DNA of 64,000 nucleotides from Polaromonas sp. Lineage in GTDB: Bacteria; Pseudomonadota; Gammaproteobacteria; Burkholderiales; Burkholderiaceae_C. The notes beneath the pieces are model-generated. The model did no database searches, was not told the DNA's origin, and was given only the letters and a program-made list of their open reading frames with translations. The translations under genes and the position numbers were made by a program. Positions 24,851-33,380 of the stretch are shown here, one piece after another (within the stretch, counting starts at the first letter, position 1; every line of letters starts with the position of its first letter). The stretch lies in assembly GCA_025362315.1 (NCBI GenBank), contig JANYGP010000036.1:1-64000 (forward strand). The letters run 5' to 3'.

Positions 24851-25933
24851 ATGCCAGCTTTGAAAGTTGTGATGAGCATCCAGGAAGTTGCCAGGCAAGC
24901 CGGTGTGTCCAGTGCCACAGTGTCGCGGGTGTTTAACCTGCCCGACAAAGTGACGCCGGCAATTCGCCAGCGTGTGGAAGTTATTGCCAAAGCGCTGGGC
25001 TATGCGCCCAATGCCAGCGCCCGCACGCTGCGCACCCGGCGCAGCCGGGTGCTGGGTGTCGTACTGCCAACGCTGCTCAACCCGGTATTTGCCGAATGTC
25101 TGGACGGCATTGCAAGTGCTAGCGCAGCCGCTGGGTACGCCATACTGCCGATGACCACCGACTACAAGCTGGCGCAAGAAGACAGCGCCGTCAACTTGCT
25201 GCTGGCAGGCAATGTAGAAGGCATGATTTTGGTGGTGTCCAACCCCGCTACGTCGCGCGCCCTCAAGCGTTTGAAGCTTGCCAGGTTGCCCTATGTACTG
25301 GCATACAACCGCCATTCAGCGCATCCGTGTGTGTCTGTCAACAGTGAAGAAGCCGTCATCGCGTTGGTAGCCCGACTGGTCACCCTGGGGCACACCCGCA
25401 TTATCCTGGTCAGTGGCCAGCTGGCGGCATCTGACCGCGCGCAGCAGCGACTGCGCGGCTATCAACAGGGCATGCAAGCGAGTGCTTTGAAGTCAACTGG
25501 CGTGATGGAAGTTCCGTTTGTGGAAAGCGCTGCGCACCAACTCGCCCAGCTGCTGCGCGCGCCCTTGCGCCCGACGGCACTGGTATGTTCCAACGATTTG
25601 CTGGCCATTCGCTGCCTGCGCGCTGCGCACCTGGCGGGGCTGCGTGTGCCTGATGATTTGAGCGTGGTGGGCTTTGACGGCATTGCTATTGGGCAAGACC
25701 TGACGCCGATGCTCAGCACCATCACCCAGCCCAATGCACAAATTGGCCGCCAGGCTGCAGGCTTGCTGGTCCAAGCATTGGCACGGGGCACGCCGCTCAA
25801 ACCGAGTGCTAGCCTGACGCTGCCCCATGCATTTCGCATGGGCGAGTCATGCGCTCGCCTGTCGCCAGACCAGACAAAACCAAAATCCCAATCCAAATCT
25901 AAATCCAAGAAGTTTTCAGCCAAGAAAACCTGA
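24851..25933 (+). CDS. LacI-family transcriptional regulator of the phosphodiester ABC operon
   Basis: 360 residues from ATG 24851; ATG 24872 (MSIQEVARQAGVSSATVSRVFN) is the conventional start and would leave the palindrome entirely upstream. HTH and hinge helix are intact (TVSRVFNLPDKVTPAIRQRVEVIAKALGYAPNASARTLRTRRS), followed by a periplasmic-binding-protein-like effector domain (LVCSNDLLAIRCLRAAHLAGLRVPDDLSVVGFDGI). An unusual Lys/Ser-rich tail (KPKSQSKSKSKKFSAKK) ends it. It precedes the ABC transporter genes by 39 bases on the same strand. Confidence 0.92.
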   Translation: MPALKVVMSIQEVARQAGVSSATVSRVFNLPDKVTPAIRQRVEVIAKALGYAPNASARTLRTRRSRVLGVVLPTLLNPVFAECLDGIASASAAAGYAILPMTTDYKLAQEDSAVNLLLAGNVEGMILVVSNPATSRALKRLKLARLPYVLAYNRHSAHPCVSVNSEEAVIALVARLVTLGHTRIILVSGQLAASDRAQQRLRGYQQGMQASALKSTGVMEVPFVESAAHQLAQLLRAPLRPTALVCSNDLLAIRCLRAAHLAGLRVPDDLSVVGFDGIAIGQDLTPMLSTITQPNAQIGRQAAGLLVQALARGTPLKPSASLTLPHAFRMGESCARLSPDQTKPKSQSKSKSKKFSAKKT

Positions 25934-25972
25934 CGTCGAACCTTCAATTTTTTCCATCAAAAGGAGTTTTCC

Positions 25973-26986
25973 ATGAAAATCGGCTTAAAAACGATAGCCG
26001 CCAGCGCCGTATTTGCCTGGGGCCTGGCCGCAAGTGGCCTGGCCGTGGCGCAAACCGCCATTTGCTACAACTGCCCACCCGAATGGGCCGACTGGGCCAG
26101 CCAGTTCAAGGCCATCAAGGCCAAAACCGGCATCACTGTGCCGCCGGACAATAAAAACTCAGGCCAGGCGCTGGCGCAGCTGGTGGCTGAAAAAGCCGCT
26201 CCGGTGGCCGACGTGACCTACATGGGTGTGACCTTTGCCATCCAGGCGCAAAAAGACGGTGTGGTCACGCCTTACAAACCAGTGGCCTTCAATGACATAC
26301 CTGAAGGCCTCAAAGACCCGCAGGGCAACTGGTTCACCATCCACACCGGCACGCTGGGTTTCATGGTCAATGTGGATGCGCTCAAAGGCAAGCCAGTGCC
26401 CAAGTCATGGGCCGATTTGCTCAAGCCTGAATACAAGGGACTGATTGGCTACCTGGACCCGGCATCAGCCTTTGTGGGCTACGTGGGTGCAGTGGCTGTC
26501 AACCAGGCACGTGGCGGCACGATGGACAACTTTGCGCCCGGCATTGACTACTTCAAGGCACTGCAAAAAAATGAGCCGATTGTGCCCAAGCAAACCTCGT
26601 ATGCACGCGTGCTGTCGGGTGAGATTGCAATTTTGCTGGACTATGACTTCAATGCCTACCGCGCCAAACACAAAGACAAAGCCAATGTGCAGTTTGTGAT
26701 ACCTAGCGAAGGCACCGTCATCGTGCCGTATGTGATGAGCCTGGTGGCCAACAGCCCGCAGGCCGCCAATGGCAAAAAAGTGCTGGACTTTGTGCTGTCA
26801 GACGAAGGGCAGACGGTTTGGGCCAATGCTTACCTGAGGCCAGTGCGAGCAGTGCCGATGCCTGCTGATGTACAAGCACGCTTCTTGCCCGCTGCGGACT
26901 ACGCACGCGCCAAAACGGTGGACTATGCCCGCATGGCGGCTGTGCAAAAAGCGTTTTCTGACCGGTATTTACAAGAGGTGAAATAG
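25973..26986 (+). CDS. ABC transporter periplasmic substrate-binding protein
   Basis: 337 residues with signal peptide (LKTIAASAVFAWGLAASGLAVAQ), AAGGAG before the ATG. Family 1/iron-aminoethylphosphonate type fold: WADWASQFKAIKAKTGITV, YMGVTFAIQAQKDGVV, HTGTLGFMVNVDALKG, QTSYARVLSGEIAILLDYD. First structural gene of a five-gene importer unit that ends with a GpdQ-like phosphodiesterase, so the ligand is probably a glycerophosphodiester or similar phosphorylated compound (inference from context). Confidence 0.9.
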   Translation: MKIGLKTIAASAVFAWGLAASGLAVAQTAICYNCPPEWADWASQFKAIKAKTGITVPPDNKNSGQALAQLVAEKAAPVADVTYMGVTFAIQAQKDGVVTPYKPVAFNDIPEGLKDPQGNWFTIHTGTLGFMVNVDALKGKPVPKSWADLLKPEYKGLIGYLDPASAFVGYVGAVAVNQARGGTMDNFAPGIDYFKALQKNEPIVPKQTSYARVLSGEIAILLDYDFNAYRAKHKDKANVQFVIPSEGTVIVPYVMSLVANSPQAANGKKVLDFVLSDEGQTVWANAYLRPVRAVPMPADVQARFLPAADYARAKTVDYARMAAVQKAFSDRYLQEVK

Positions 26987-27035
26987 CTAGAGCTAGCGAA
27001 GAAATGGTGGGTACTCAGCGCGCTGTTGCCTCTTG

Positions 27036-27064
27036 CTCCTTCCCCTCCTGGGGGAAGAAGGCAG
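27036..27064. repeat. Degraded GC-rich palindromic element upstream of permease
   Basis: CTCCTTCCCCTCCTGGGGG-AAGAAGG is a short inverted repeat related to the CCCTC/GAGGG element. It lies between the binding-protein gene and the first permease gene and could reduce read-through, as is common after binding-protein genes. Confidence 0.5.
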
Positions 27065-27090
27065 AAAAAACAATCGGAAGCTTTATAGAA

Positions 27091-27915
27091 ATGAAGAGAA
27101 CTCTCAGTCTTTGCGCCGCCCCAGCGGTGGCATTTTTCGCGGCGTTCTGGCTGCTGCCTGTTGTGCAGCTGCTGGTGCTGCCGTCAAACAAAGGCTGGGA
27201 AACTTACTTCGCAGTGGTGACCAACAGCCGGTACCTGCAAAGCCTGGTCAACACCGTCAGTTTGTCGCTGGTAATTACGTTGTTGACGCTGTTACTCGGT
27301 GCGGTGGTAGGCATCGTGCTGGGCAGGCAAACCTTTAGAGGGCGTCAATTGCTGCTTTCGCTGTTGACATTGCCACTGTCTTTTCCTGGTGTCATCATCG
27401 GATTTTTCATCATTTTGCTGGGCGGCCGGCAGGGCCTGGTGGCTGACCTCACCGAATGGGCAGGCTTTGGCCGCACCACGTTTGCATATGGGCTGACGGG
27501 CTTGTTTTTAGGCTACCTTTACTTTTCATTGCCGCGGGCCATTGCCAACTACACCGCCGCCGCCAGCGCGATGGACGCGCAGCTTGAAGAAGCTGCCAGA
27601 AGCCTGGGCGCATCGCGCTGGCAAGTGGCGCGCGATGTATGGATACCGGAGCTAGCGCCTACATCAATTGCGTGCGGTGCTATTATTTTTGCCACATCGA
27701 TGGGGGCTTTTGGTACCGCGTTCACGCTGGCCAGTAAATTTGAAGTGTTGCCCATCACGATTTACAACGAATTCACCAACTACGCCAACTTTGCCTTGGC
27801 GGCCAGCTTGTCCATCACGCTGGGGCTCATCACGTGGCTGGTTTTGTTCATCACGCGGCATGTGACCGAAGCACAAGCAAGCCATAAAACCAGCGCTTCG
27901 GCGTTGGGGGTGTAG
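27091..27915 (+). CDS. ABC transporter permease
   Basis: 274 residues from ATG 27091 (MKRTLSLCAAPAVAFFAAFW); the longer frame runs through the palindromic element and is not believed. GGAAG lies upstream. Six hydrophobic segments and the inner-membrane EAA loop (LEEAARSLGASRWQVARDVWIPELAPT) that contacts the ATPase. Pairs with the next permease gene four bases later. Confidence 0.92.
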   Translation: MKRTLSLCAAPAVAFFAAFWLLPVVQLLVLPSNKGWETYFAVVTNSRYLQSLVNTVSLSLVITLLTLLLGAVVGIVLGRQTFRGRQLLLSLLTLPLSFPGVIIGFFIILLGGRQGLVADLTEWAGFGRTTFAYGLTGLFLGYLYFSLPRAIANYTAAASAMDAQLEEAARSLGASRWQVARDVWIPELAPTSIACGAIIFATSMGAFGTAFTLASKFEVLPITIYNEFTNYANFALAASLSITLGLITWLVLFITRHVTEAQASHKTSASALGV

Positions 27916-27919
27916 GCAC

Positions 27920-28717
27920 ATGCGCACCCATTCCAAAACGCCTGGCTTGCTTGTCGCGGTCACGCTGGTGGTCAGCCTCTTTATGATCGCGCCCATTGGC
28001 CTGTCCGTCATGGCAGGGCTGGTCAACAACTACAGTGTCGGCATCAAAAGCGGGCTGACGCTGCGCTGGCTGACGGAGGTGCTTGACGTGTACGGCAGCA
28101 CCGTCACCTGGTCGTTGCTGTTGGGGCTGATGTGTGTGGTGGGCAACCTGCTGATCGGTGTGCCGTGTGCCTATGCGCTGGCCCGCAGCAAGTCCCGTGC
28201 AGCACGCGCTTTTGAAGAGCTGCTCACGTTGCCGGTAGCGGTGCCAGGTCTGGCCACAGCGCTGGCGTTGATCTTGACATATGGCCATATGCGCGACTTC
28301 AGGCAGAGCTTTGGTTTTATTTTGGTGGGGCACATGGTTTTTACACTGCCGTTCATGGTGCGGGCTGTCAGCGCGGCTTTTCAACGCCATGATTTGCTGG
28401 CCATGGAAGAAGCGGCACGCACGTTGGGCGCCAGTTTTGCTCAACGTTTTCTGGGGGTGCTGGTGCCTGCCGTGCTGCCAGCCATCGTGGCGGGCAGCCT
28501 GATGGTGTTCACGCTGTCGGTCGGTGAATTTAATTTGACATGGATGCTGCACACGCCGCTAACCCGCACGCTCCCCGTGGGGCTGGCTGACAGTTACGCG
28601 TCGATGCGCATTGAAATTGGCTCGGCCTACACACTGGTTTTTTTAATTGTCATCCTGCCGGTCTTGTGGGGCTTGCAGGCCATTGGCAAAATCGTTGAAA
28701 AGCATCATGGATCTTGA
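27920..28717 (+). CDS. ABC transporter permease
   Basis: 265 residues, second membrane subunit. Six hydrophobic segments and EAA loop MEEAARTLGASFAQRFLGVLVPAVLPAI. The start is four bases after the first permease; its 3' end overlaps the ATPase start by 11 bases, so these genes are translationally coupled. Confidence 0.92.
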   Translation: MRTHSKTPGLLVAVTLVVSLFMIAPIGLSVMAGLVNNYSVGIKSGLTLRWLTEVLDVYGSTVTWSLLLGLMCVVGNLLIGVPCAYALARSKSRAARAFEELLTLPVAVPGLATALALILTYGHMRDFRQSFGFILVGHMVFTLPFMVRAVSAAFQRHDLLAMEEAARTLGASFAQRFLGVLVPAVLPAIVAGSLMVFTLSVGEFNLTWMLHTPLTRTLPVGLADSYASMRIEIGSAYTLVFLIVILPVLWGLQAIGKIVEKHHGS

Positions 28718-29783
28718 TATTCAAACTCCCATACGCATTCAAGTCACCGATTGCGCCAAGACATATGCTGACGGCACACGCGGTTTGCAAAGCACGACAC
28801 TGACCGTTGAGCCTGGCGAAGTGCTGGCACTGCTGGGCCCGTCAGGCTGCGGCAAAACCACCCTGCTGCGCATCATTGCCGGGCTGGAAAAGCCTGATGC
28901 TGGCAGCCGCATTGCGTTCGGCACCCAAGACGTGACGGCCTTGAGCGTTGAGCAGCGCGGCATTGGCATGGTGTTTCAGCACTACGCGCTGTTCCCACAA
29001 ATGTCGGTGGCGGCAAACATTGGCTATGGCTTGAAGATTCGCGGCGTGCCTGAAGCCGAACGCACAAAACGGGTAGGTGAACTGGTAGACCTGGTACGCC
29101 TGAATGGCCTGGAGCACAAACGCCCCGCCGAACTGTCAGGTGGCCAGCGCCAGCGTGTCGCACTGGCGCGGGCCGTGGCTGTCAGGCCCCAAGTGCTGCT
29201 GCTCGACGAGCCACTGACTGCGCTGGATGCCAAGCTCAAGGAGTCGCTGCGCGATGAGCTGGCCGACATGCTGCGACGCCTGCACATCACGGCGGTGTAT
29301 GTCACGCATGACCAGCAAGAGGCCCTTAGTATTGCCGACCGCCTGGCGGTAATGCAGGCAGGTCGCATTGTGCAGGTGGGCCATGGCGAAGCTTTGTACC
29401 GTGCCCCAAGCCATCCGTTTGTTGCCACGTTTTTAGGGCGGGTCAATCGCCTTGAAAGAAGCGGGAAAGATTGTGCTGACAACGTTGTCGCTGTGGGCGG
29501 CCTGCTGCTGCCCTGCCCGGCCGATTGGTCAACCCAAAAAGCGGTGCTGGTGCGGCCTGAAGACATTGAAGTTGGGCCCTGCAGCCCAGGCTGGGGACAG
29601 GCCGTTGTGACGCACCGCAGCTTTTTGGGCGACCGCGTGCAGCTGACGCTGGATGCGGGCGCTGCAACAACACTGCGCGCCGATGTCGGTCGTGACCACG
29701 CTGCAAACCTGGGTGACACGATTGGCATACGCGTCCAGCCTGAGCGATGGATGCCCAGCCATGAAAGTTTTCAAAAACCATGA
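28707..29783 (+). CDS. ABC transporter ATP-binding protein
   Basis: 358 residues from ATG 28707 (MDLDIQTPIRIQVTDCAKTY). Walker A GPSGCGKTT, Q-loop GMVFQHYALFPQMSV, signature ELSGGQRQRVALARA, Walker B LLLDEPLTALD, H-loop VTHDQQEAL; a C-terminal TOBE-like domain follows (LVRPEDIEVGP, HRSFLGDRVQLTL). Closest to the potA/ugpC/fbpC import ATPases. Overlaps the permease upstream and the phosphodiesterase downstream (ATGA). Confidence 0.93.
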   Translation: MDLDIQTPIRIQVTDCAKTYADGTRGLQSTTLTVEPGEVLALLGPSGCGKTTLLRIIAGLEKPDAGSRIAFGTQDVTALSVEQRGIGMVFQHYALFPQMSVAANIGYGLKIRGVPEAERTKRVGELVDLVRLNGLEHKRPAELSGGQRQRVALARAVAVRPQVLLLDEPLTALDAKLKESLRDELADMLRRLHITAVYVTHDQQEALSIADRLAVMQAGRIVQVGHGEALYRAPSHPFVATFLGRVNRLERSGKDCADNVVAVGGLLLPCPADWSTQKAVLVRPEDIEVGPCSPGWGQAVVTHRSFLGDRVQLTLDAGAATTLRADVGRDHAANLGDTIGIRVQPERWMPSHESFQKP

Positions 29784-30604
29784 CCAGCCTGCTGCTACAA
29801 CTGACTGACCTGCACATCCGCGAGCCGGGCAAGCTGGCTTACGGACGCATCGAAACCGCGCCGTATCTGACCCGCGCCATAGACAGCATTTTGCGCTTGC
29901 CCCAGCAACCACATGCGGTTGTGATCACGGGCGATCTGACTGATTTTGGCCGCGCTGCTGAATATGACCATCTGCGGCAGTTGCTGGCTCCCTTGCCCAT
30001 GCCGGTGTACCTGATGCCAGGCAACCACGACGACCGCGACCAGTTGCGCCGCAGCTTTGCTGACCACACTTATTTGGGTGACATCGGTTTTGTGCAATTC
30101 AGCACAGCCGTCGGCGACATGCAATTGATAGCACTGGATACCGTCGATTCAGGTGCCAGCAATGGATTGCTATGTGAAAAACGACTTGCGTGGCTGGCGC
30201 GGGAGCTGCAGCTGCATGCAGGCAAAGCAGTCGTAGTCGCCATGCACCACCCCCCATTTCAAACACTGATTGGCCACATGGATGCAATTGGCTTGCTGCA
30301 AGGCGCAAGCGAGCTAGAAGCCCTGATTGCCCAGCACCCCAATGTGGAACGCATCATTTGCGGCCACTTGCACCGCAGCATTCAGGTGCGATTTGGCGGC
30401 ACGATGGCCATGACTACCCCGTCGCCAGCGCATCAGGTTTGCCTGGACTTGTCCCCTGATGCTGCGTCGATGTGGACGCTGGAGCCACCAGGTTTTGCAT
30501 TGCACGCATTGCCTGCGGGGGAACGCATGGTGAGCCACACAGTGGCCAGCGGGCAATTCGCTGGGCCGTTTCCTTTTCACGATGGCGGCGAACTGATCGA
30601 TTGA
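29780..30604 (+). CDS. GpdQ-like metallophosphodiesterase
   Basis: 274 residues, the same length as the glycerophosphodiesterase GpdQ, and similar end to end. Binuclear metal motifs: LTDLHIR (D-x-H), ITGDLTDFG (GD), MPGNHDD (GNHD), MHHPPF and CGHLHRS (GHxH). The late FAGPFPF matches the YAGPW end of GpdQ. Cytoplasmic, no signal peptide. The start overlaps the ATPase stop by four bases (ATGA), so the enzyme is made together with the importer and probably hydrolyses the imported diester. A cAMP phosphodiesterase (CpdA-like) is the alternative. Confidence 0.88.
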   Translation: MTSLLLQLTDLHIREPGKLAYGRIETAPYLTRAIDSILRLPQQPHAVVITGDLTDFGRAAEYDHLRQLLAPLPMPVYLMPGNHDDRDQLRRSFADHTYLGDIGFVQFSTAVGDMQLIALDTVDSGASNGLLCEKRLAWLARELQLHAGKAVVVAMHHPPFQTLIGHMDAIGLLQGASELEALIAQHPNVERIICGHLHRSIQVRFGGTMAMTTPSPAHQVCLDLSPDAASMWTLEPPGFALHALPAGERMVSHTVASGQFAGPFPFHDGGELID

Positions 30605-30642
30605 CTTTCTTGCTGGTTGCCATGGCTGGCAAATCATCTGAA

Positions 30643-30691
30643 TGCTATTATTAAAATAGCTATTGACGCCCATTTTAATTGGCTTGATGGG
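30643..30691 (-). repeat. Two-stem dispersed repeat between convergent genes
   Basis: TGCTATTATTAAAATAGC hairpin, then TATTGACGCCC...GGGC second stem. It lies 39 bases past the phosphodiesterase stop, before the convergent quinone oxidoreductase gene. Confidence 0.85.
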
Positions 30692-30749
30692 CAAAATAAT
30701 GGGTAAAACGGTCCGTATGTCAGGGTGCGCAAACCCAGCTGCCATCGCC

Positions 30750-31745
30750 CTACAACGTCAAAATCGTGCAGCCAGTAGTCTTGCGCGCCTCCAGCGTTCG
30801 GTGCGCCTCGGCCACATCGGCCAGGGCAAAGCGCTGGTCAATCCGGATGTTGATCTTGCCGCTGGTTACCATCTCGAACAGCTCGTCGGCCATGGCCTGG
30901 GTGGATTCGCGCGTGGTGATGTGGGCAAACAGTGTCTGGCGCGTCACGTACAGCGAGCCCTTGGGGCCGAGAATGCCGGGTGAAAACGGCGCGACCGGGC
31001 CTGACGCGTTGCCAAAGCTGGCCATCAGCCCCATCGGTGCCAGGCAGTCGAGTGAGCGGTCAAAGGTGTCCTTGCCCACCGAGTCGTACACCACCTTGAC
31101 GCCTTTGCCCTGCGTCAAATCCTTGACTCGCGCGACAAAATCTTCAGTGCTGTAATTGATGACATGCGCCGCGCCGTGGGCTGTGGCCAGCACGCATTTT
31201 TCGTCCGAGCCTGCCGTGCCAATCAGCTTGAGGCCCAGCGCCTTGGCCCACTGGCAGGCAATCAGGCCCACACCGCCAGCAGCGGCGTGAAACAGCACAT
31301 AGTCGCCCACATGCAGCCCGCCTTGCGGCAGCGTGCGGCGCAGCAGGTATTGCACCGTCAAACCTTTAAGCATCATGGCTGCACCGGTTTCAAAACTGAT
31401 AGCGTCAGGCAGCTTGCACACGCACTTGGCGGGCATCACGCGCAGCTCGCTGTAGCTGCCGGGTGGGTTGCTGGCGTACGCGGCGCGGTCGCCTGCCTGC
31501 AGATGCGTGACGCCCTCGCCGACGGCTTCCACGATGCCCGACGCTTCCATGCCCAGCTGCAAGGGCATGGCATTGGGGTACAGGCCGCTTCTTTGATACA
31601 CGTCGATGTAATTCAGGCCAACGGCCTTGTGGCGAATGAGAATCTCGCCCGGGCCGGGGTCTCCCACCTGTACGTCCATCAGCTGAAGCATTTCTGGCCC
31701 GCCGTGCTGGTGAATAACGACGGCTTTGGCGGTTTGGGTGGTCAT
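30750..31745 (-). CDS. NADPH:quinone oxidoreductase (zeta-crystallin family)
   Basis: 331 residues. MDR superfamily without the catalytic zinc: KAVVIHQHGGPEMLQLMDVQVGDPGPGEILI, VGLNYIDVYQRSGLYP, GMEASGIVEAVGEGV, nucleotide loop HAAAGGVGLIACQWAKALG. One-electron or hydride reduction of quinones with NADPH, cytoplasmic. Divergent from the EamA gene (70 bases). Confidence 0.92.
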   Translation of the reverse strand: MTTQTAKAVVIHQHGGPEMLQLMDVQVGDPGPGEILIRHKAVGLNYIDVYQRSGLYPNAMPLQLGMEASGIVEAVGEGVTHLQAGDRAAYASNPPGSYSELRVMPAKCVCKLPDAISFETGAAMMLKGLTVQYLLRRTLPQGGLHVGDYVLFHAAAGGVGLIACQWAKALGLKLIGTAGSDEKCVLATAHGAAHVINYSTEDFVARVKDLTQGKGVKVVYDSVGKDTFDRSLDCLAPMGLMASFGNASGPVAPFSPGILGPKGSLYVTRQTLFAHITTRESTQAMADELFEMVTSGKINIRIDQRFALADVAEAHRTLEARKTTGCTILTL

Positions 31746-31815
31746 CGGTGTCTTTCGGGTTTTGCGTGTTGAAAATACAAGGCCTCCATGTTGCCACGCT
31801 TGTTAAAGTTGTGGG

Positions 31816-32739
31816 ATGAACCAACGCCTGACGCTGCCAACCGCCCTGCTTTTAACTGTCCCCCCCATGCTGTGGGCAGGCAACGCCGTGGTGGGCAGGC
31901 TGGCGGCCAATCTGATCGGCCCGATGATGCTGAACTTTTTGCGGTGGGGCATTGCTTTTTTGATTTTGTTGCCTGTGGCCTGGCAAGTGCTGCGCCCGGG
32001 CAGCCCACTGTGGCCAAACTGGCGGCGCTACCTGGTGCTGGGCTTTTTGGGTGTGGGCTGCTATAACTCGCTGCAATATCTGGCGCTACACACCTCAACA
32101 CCCGTGAACGTCACGCTGGTGGGCGCCAGTACGCCGGTGCTGATGCTGCTCACAGGCGCGCTTTTTTTCAGGCAACGCATTTCGCGCATGCAGCTGTTGG
32201 GCGCTGCGCTGTCGATGGCTGGCGTGATGGTGGTGTTGCTGCGCGGCGACTTTGCGCGATTGGCCAGCATTGCATTTGTGATTGGGGACCTGTACATGCT
32301 GCTGGCCAGTGTGGCTTGGGCTTTCTACAGCTGGTTGCTGGTGGATCGGGTTGACCGCCCAGGCAGTGCAGCCCGTGACCCTGCCAGCATCCGCAGCGAC
32401 TGGGCTGCATTCTTGATGGCGCAAATGGTTTTTGGCCTGGGCTGGGCCGGCTTGTTTGCAGGCGGTGAGTGGGCATTGAGCAACGCTCCCATTCAATGGG
32501 GCTGGCCACTGGCCGCCGTGCTTTTGTATGTGGCCGTCGGCCCTGCCATCCTGGCCTACCGCTGCTGGGGCATTGGCGTGCAGCGCGTGGGCCCGGCCAT
32601 GGCCAGCTTTTTTGCCAACCTGACGCCGTTGATTGCAGCGCTGTTGTCAGCTGCATTTCTGGGTGAGCTGCCTCGGCTTTATCACGTGCTGGCTTTTGTG
32701 CTGATTGTGGGCGGGATTGTGGTGTCGAGCAGGCGGTAG
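31816..32739 (+). CDS. EamA/DMT-family permease
   Basis: 307 residues, about ten hydrophobic segments in two EamA halves (PMLWAGNAVVGRLAANLIGPM at the start, PAILAYRCWGIGVQRVGPAMASFFANLTPLIAALLSAAFLGE near the end). Inner-membrane exporter or importer of small metabolites; substrate unknown. Divergent from the quinone oxidoreductase and convergent with higA. Confidence 0.9.
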   Translation: MNQRLTLPTALLLTVPPMLWAGNAVVGRLAANLIGPMMLNFLRWGIAFLILLPVAWQVLRPGSPLWPNWRRYLVLGFLGVGCYNSLQYLALHTSTPVNVTLVGASTPVLMLLTGALFFRQRISRMQLLGAALSMAGVMVVLLRGDFARLASIAFVIGDLYMLLASVAWAFYSWLLVDRVDRPGSAARDPASIRSDWAAFLMAQMVFGLGWAGLFAGGEWALSNAPIQWGWPLAAVLLYVAVGPAILAYRCWGIGVQRVGPAMASFFANLTPLIAALLSAAFLGELPRLYHVLAFVLIVGGIVVSSRR

Positions 32740-32744
32740 CCAGA

Positions 32745-33038
32745 TCAGGCAAAGCTGAATTTGATTTTGGCGACTTCTCGCAAATTGACAGTTTTTTTGG
32801 CTTGCCATAAATCGTAGTGATGTTGCATGGTCAGCCAACTTTCAGGCGTGCGACCCAGAGCCTTGGACAAACGCAGAGCCATCTCCGGGCTGACAGCGCT
32901 GGCTTCGTTCAAAACACGATTGAGCGTTGACGCAGCGACGCCGAGTTTTTGAGCCAACTCCCGGCCGCTGATCCCGTTGGGAACAAGATAAACCTCCTGA
33001 ATAAACGCTCCAGGGTGCGGTGGATTGTGCATAGCCAT
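32745..33038 (-). CDS. higA: HigA-type antitoxin
   Basis: 97 residues, XRE-type helix-turn-helix of the VapI/HigA family: MHNPPHPGAFIQEVYLVPNGISGRELAQKLGVAASTLNRVLNEASAVSPEMALRLSKALGRTPESWLTMQ. It binds and neutralises HigB and represses the operon. Its ATG overlaps the higB stop (TGATG), the usual toxin-first order of higBA. Confidence 0.93.
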   Translation of the reverse strand: MAMHNPPHPGAFIQEVYLVPNGISGRELAQKLGVAASTLNRVLNEASAVSPEMALRLSKALGRTPESWLTMQHHYDLWQAKKTVNLREVAKIKFSFA

Positions 33039-33316
33039 CAGTGGTAGTCCTCGTAGCCCAAAACCATTGCGTTACCGTCTTTGAATTCAAACGTCATACG
33101 CCAGTTACCGTTAACCCAAATTGACCATCGGTCAAGCGCTTGGCCCTGCAAGGGATGCAAACCAAAGCCAGGGATGTTCATGTCGTCAACTGTTTGTGCC
33201 GTATCCAGTGCAACCAGCTGCATTCTGATGCGATTGGCATGCGCGGGCTGTATGCCCGCTTTGCTGCCTGACTCAAAATATTTGCGCAAAACTTTATGCC
33301 TGAACGATACGATCAT
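33038..33316 (-). CDS. higB: HigB-type (RelE superfamily) toxin
   Basis: 92 residues, ribosome-dependent mRNA interferase family: MIVSFRHKVLRKYFESGSKAGI, LHPLQGQALDRWSIWVNGNWRMTFEFKDGNAMVLGYEDYH. Arg and Tyr/His residues at the C-terminus fit the active site. There is no visible Shine-Dalgarno, and a TAGAAT hexamer lies six bases before the ATG, so the leader is very short. Confidence 0.92.
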   Translation of the reverse strand: MIVSFRHKVLRKYFESGSKAGIQPAHANRIRMQLVALDTAQTVDDMNIPGFGLHPLQGQALDRWSIWVNGNWRMTFEFKDGNAMVLGYEDYH

Positions 33317-33321
33317 TCTGC

Positions 33322-33346
33322 TATTCTAGCGTGTTGCGCGACACGC
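33322..33346 (-). promoter_or_regulatory. higBA promoter/operator
   Basis: On the minus strand TAGAAT (33322-33327) is a -10 candidate. It is preceded by the inverted repeat GCGTGT-TGCGCG-ACACGC (33329-33346), a fitting HigA operator. Confidence 0.6.
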
Positions 33347-33380
33347 AACGCGGACGATATTAAGTCTGGAAAAAGCAAAC

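Noticed and set aside
30120..30175. Repeat-like string in the phosphodiesterase gene (GGTGCCAGCAATGG...TTGCTATG)
   Set aside because: The protein aligns to GpdQ here without any insertion and the stems are not formed, so I treat it as coincidence.
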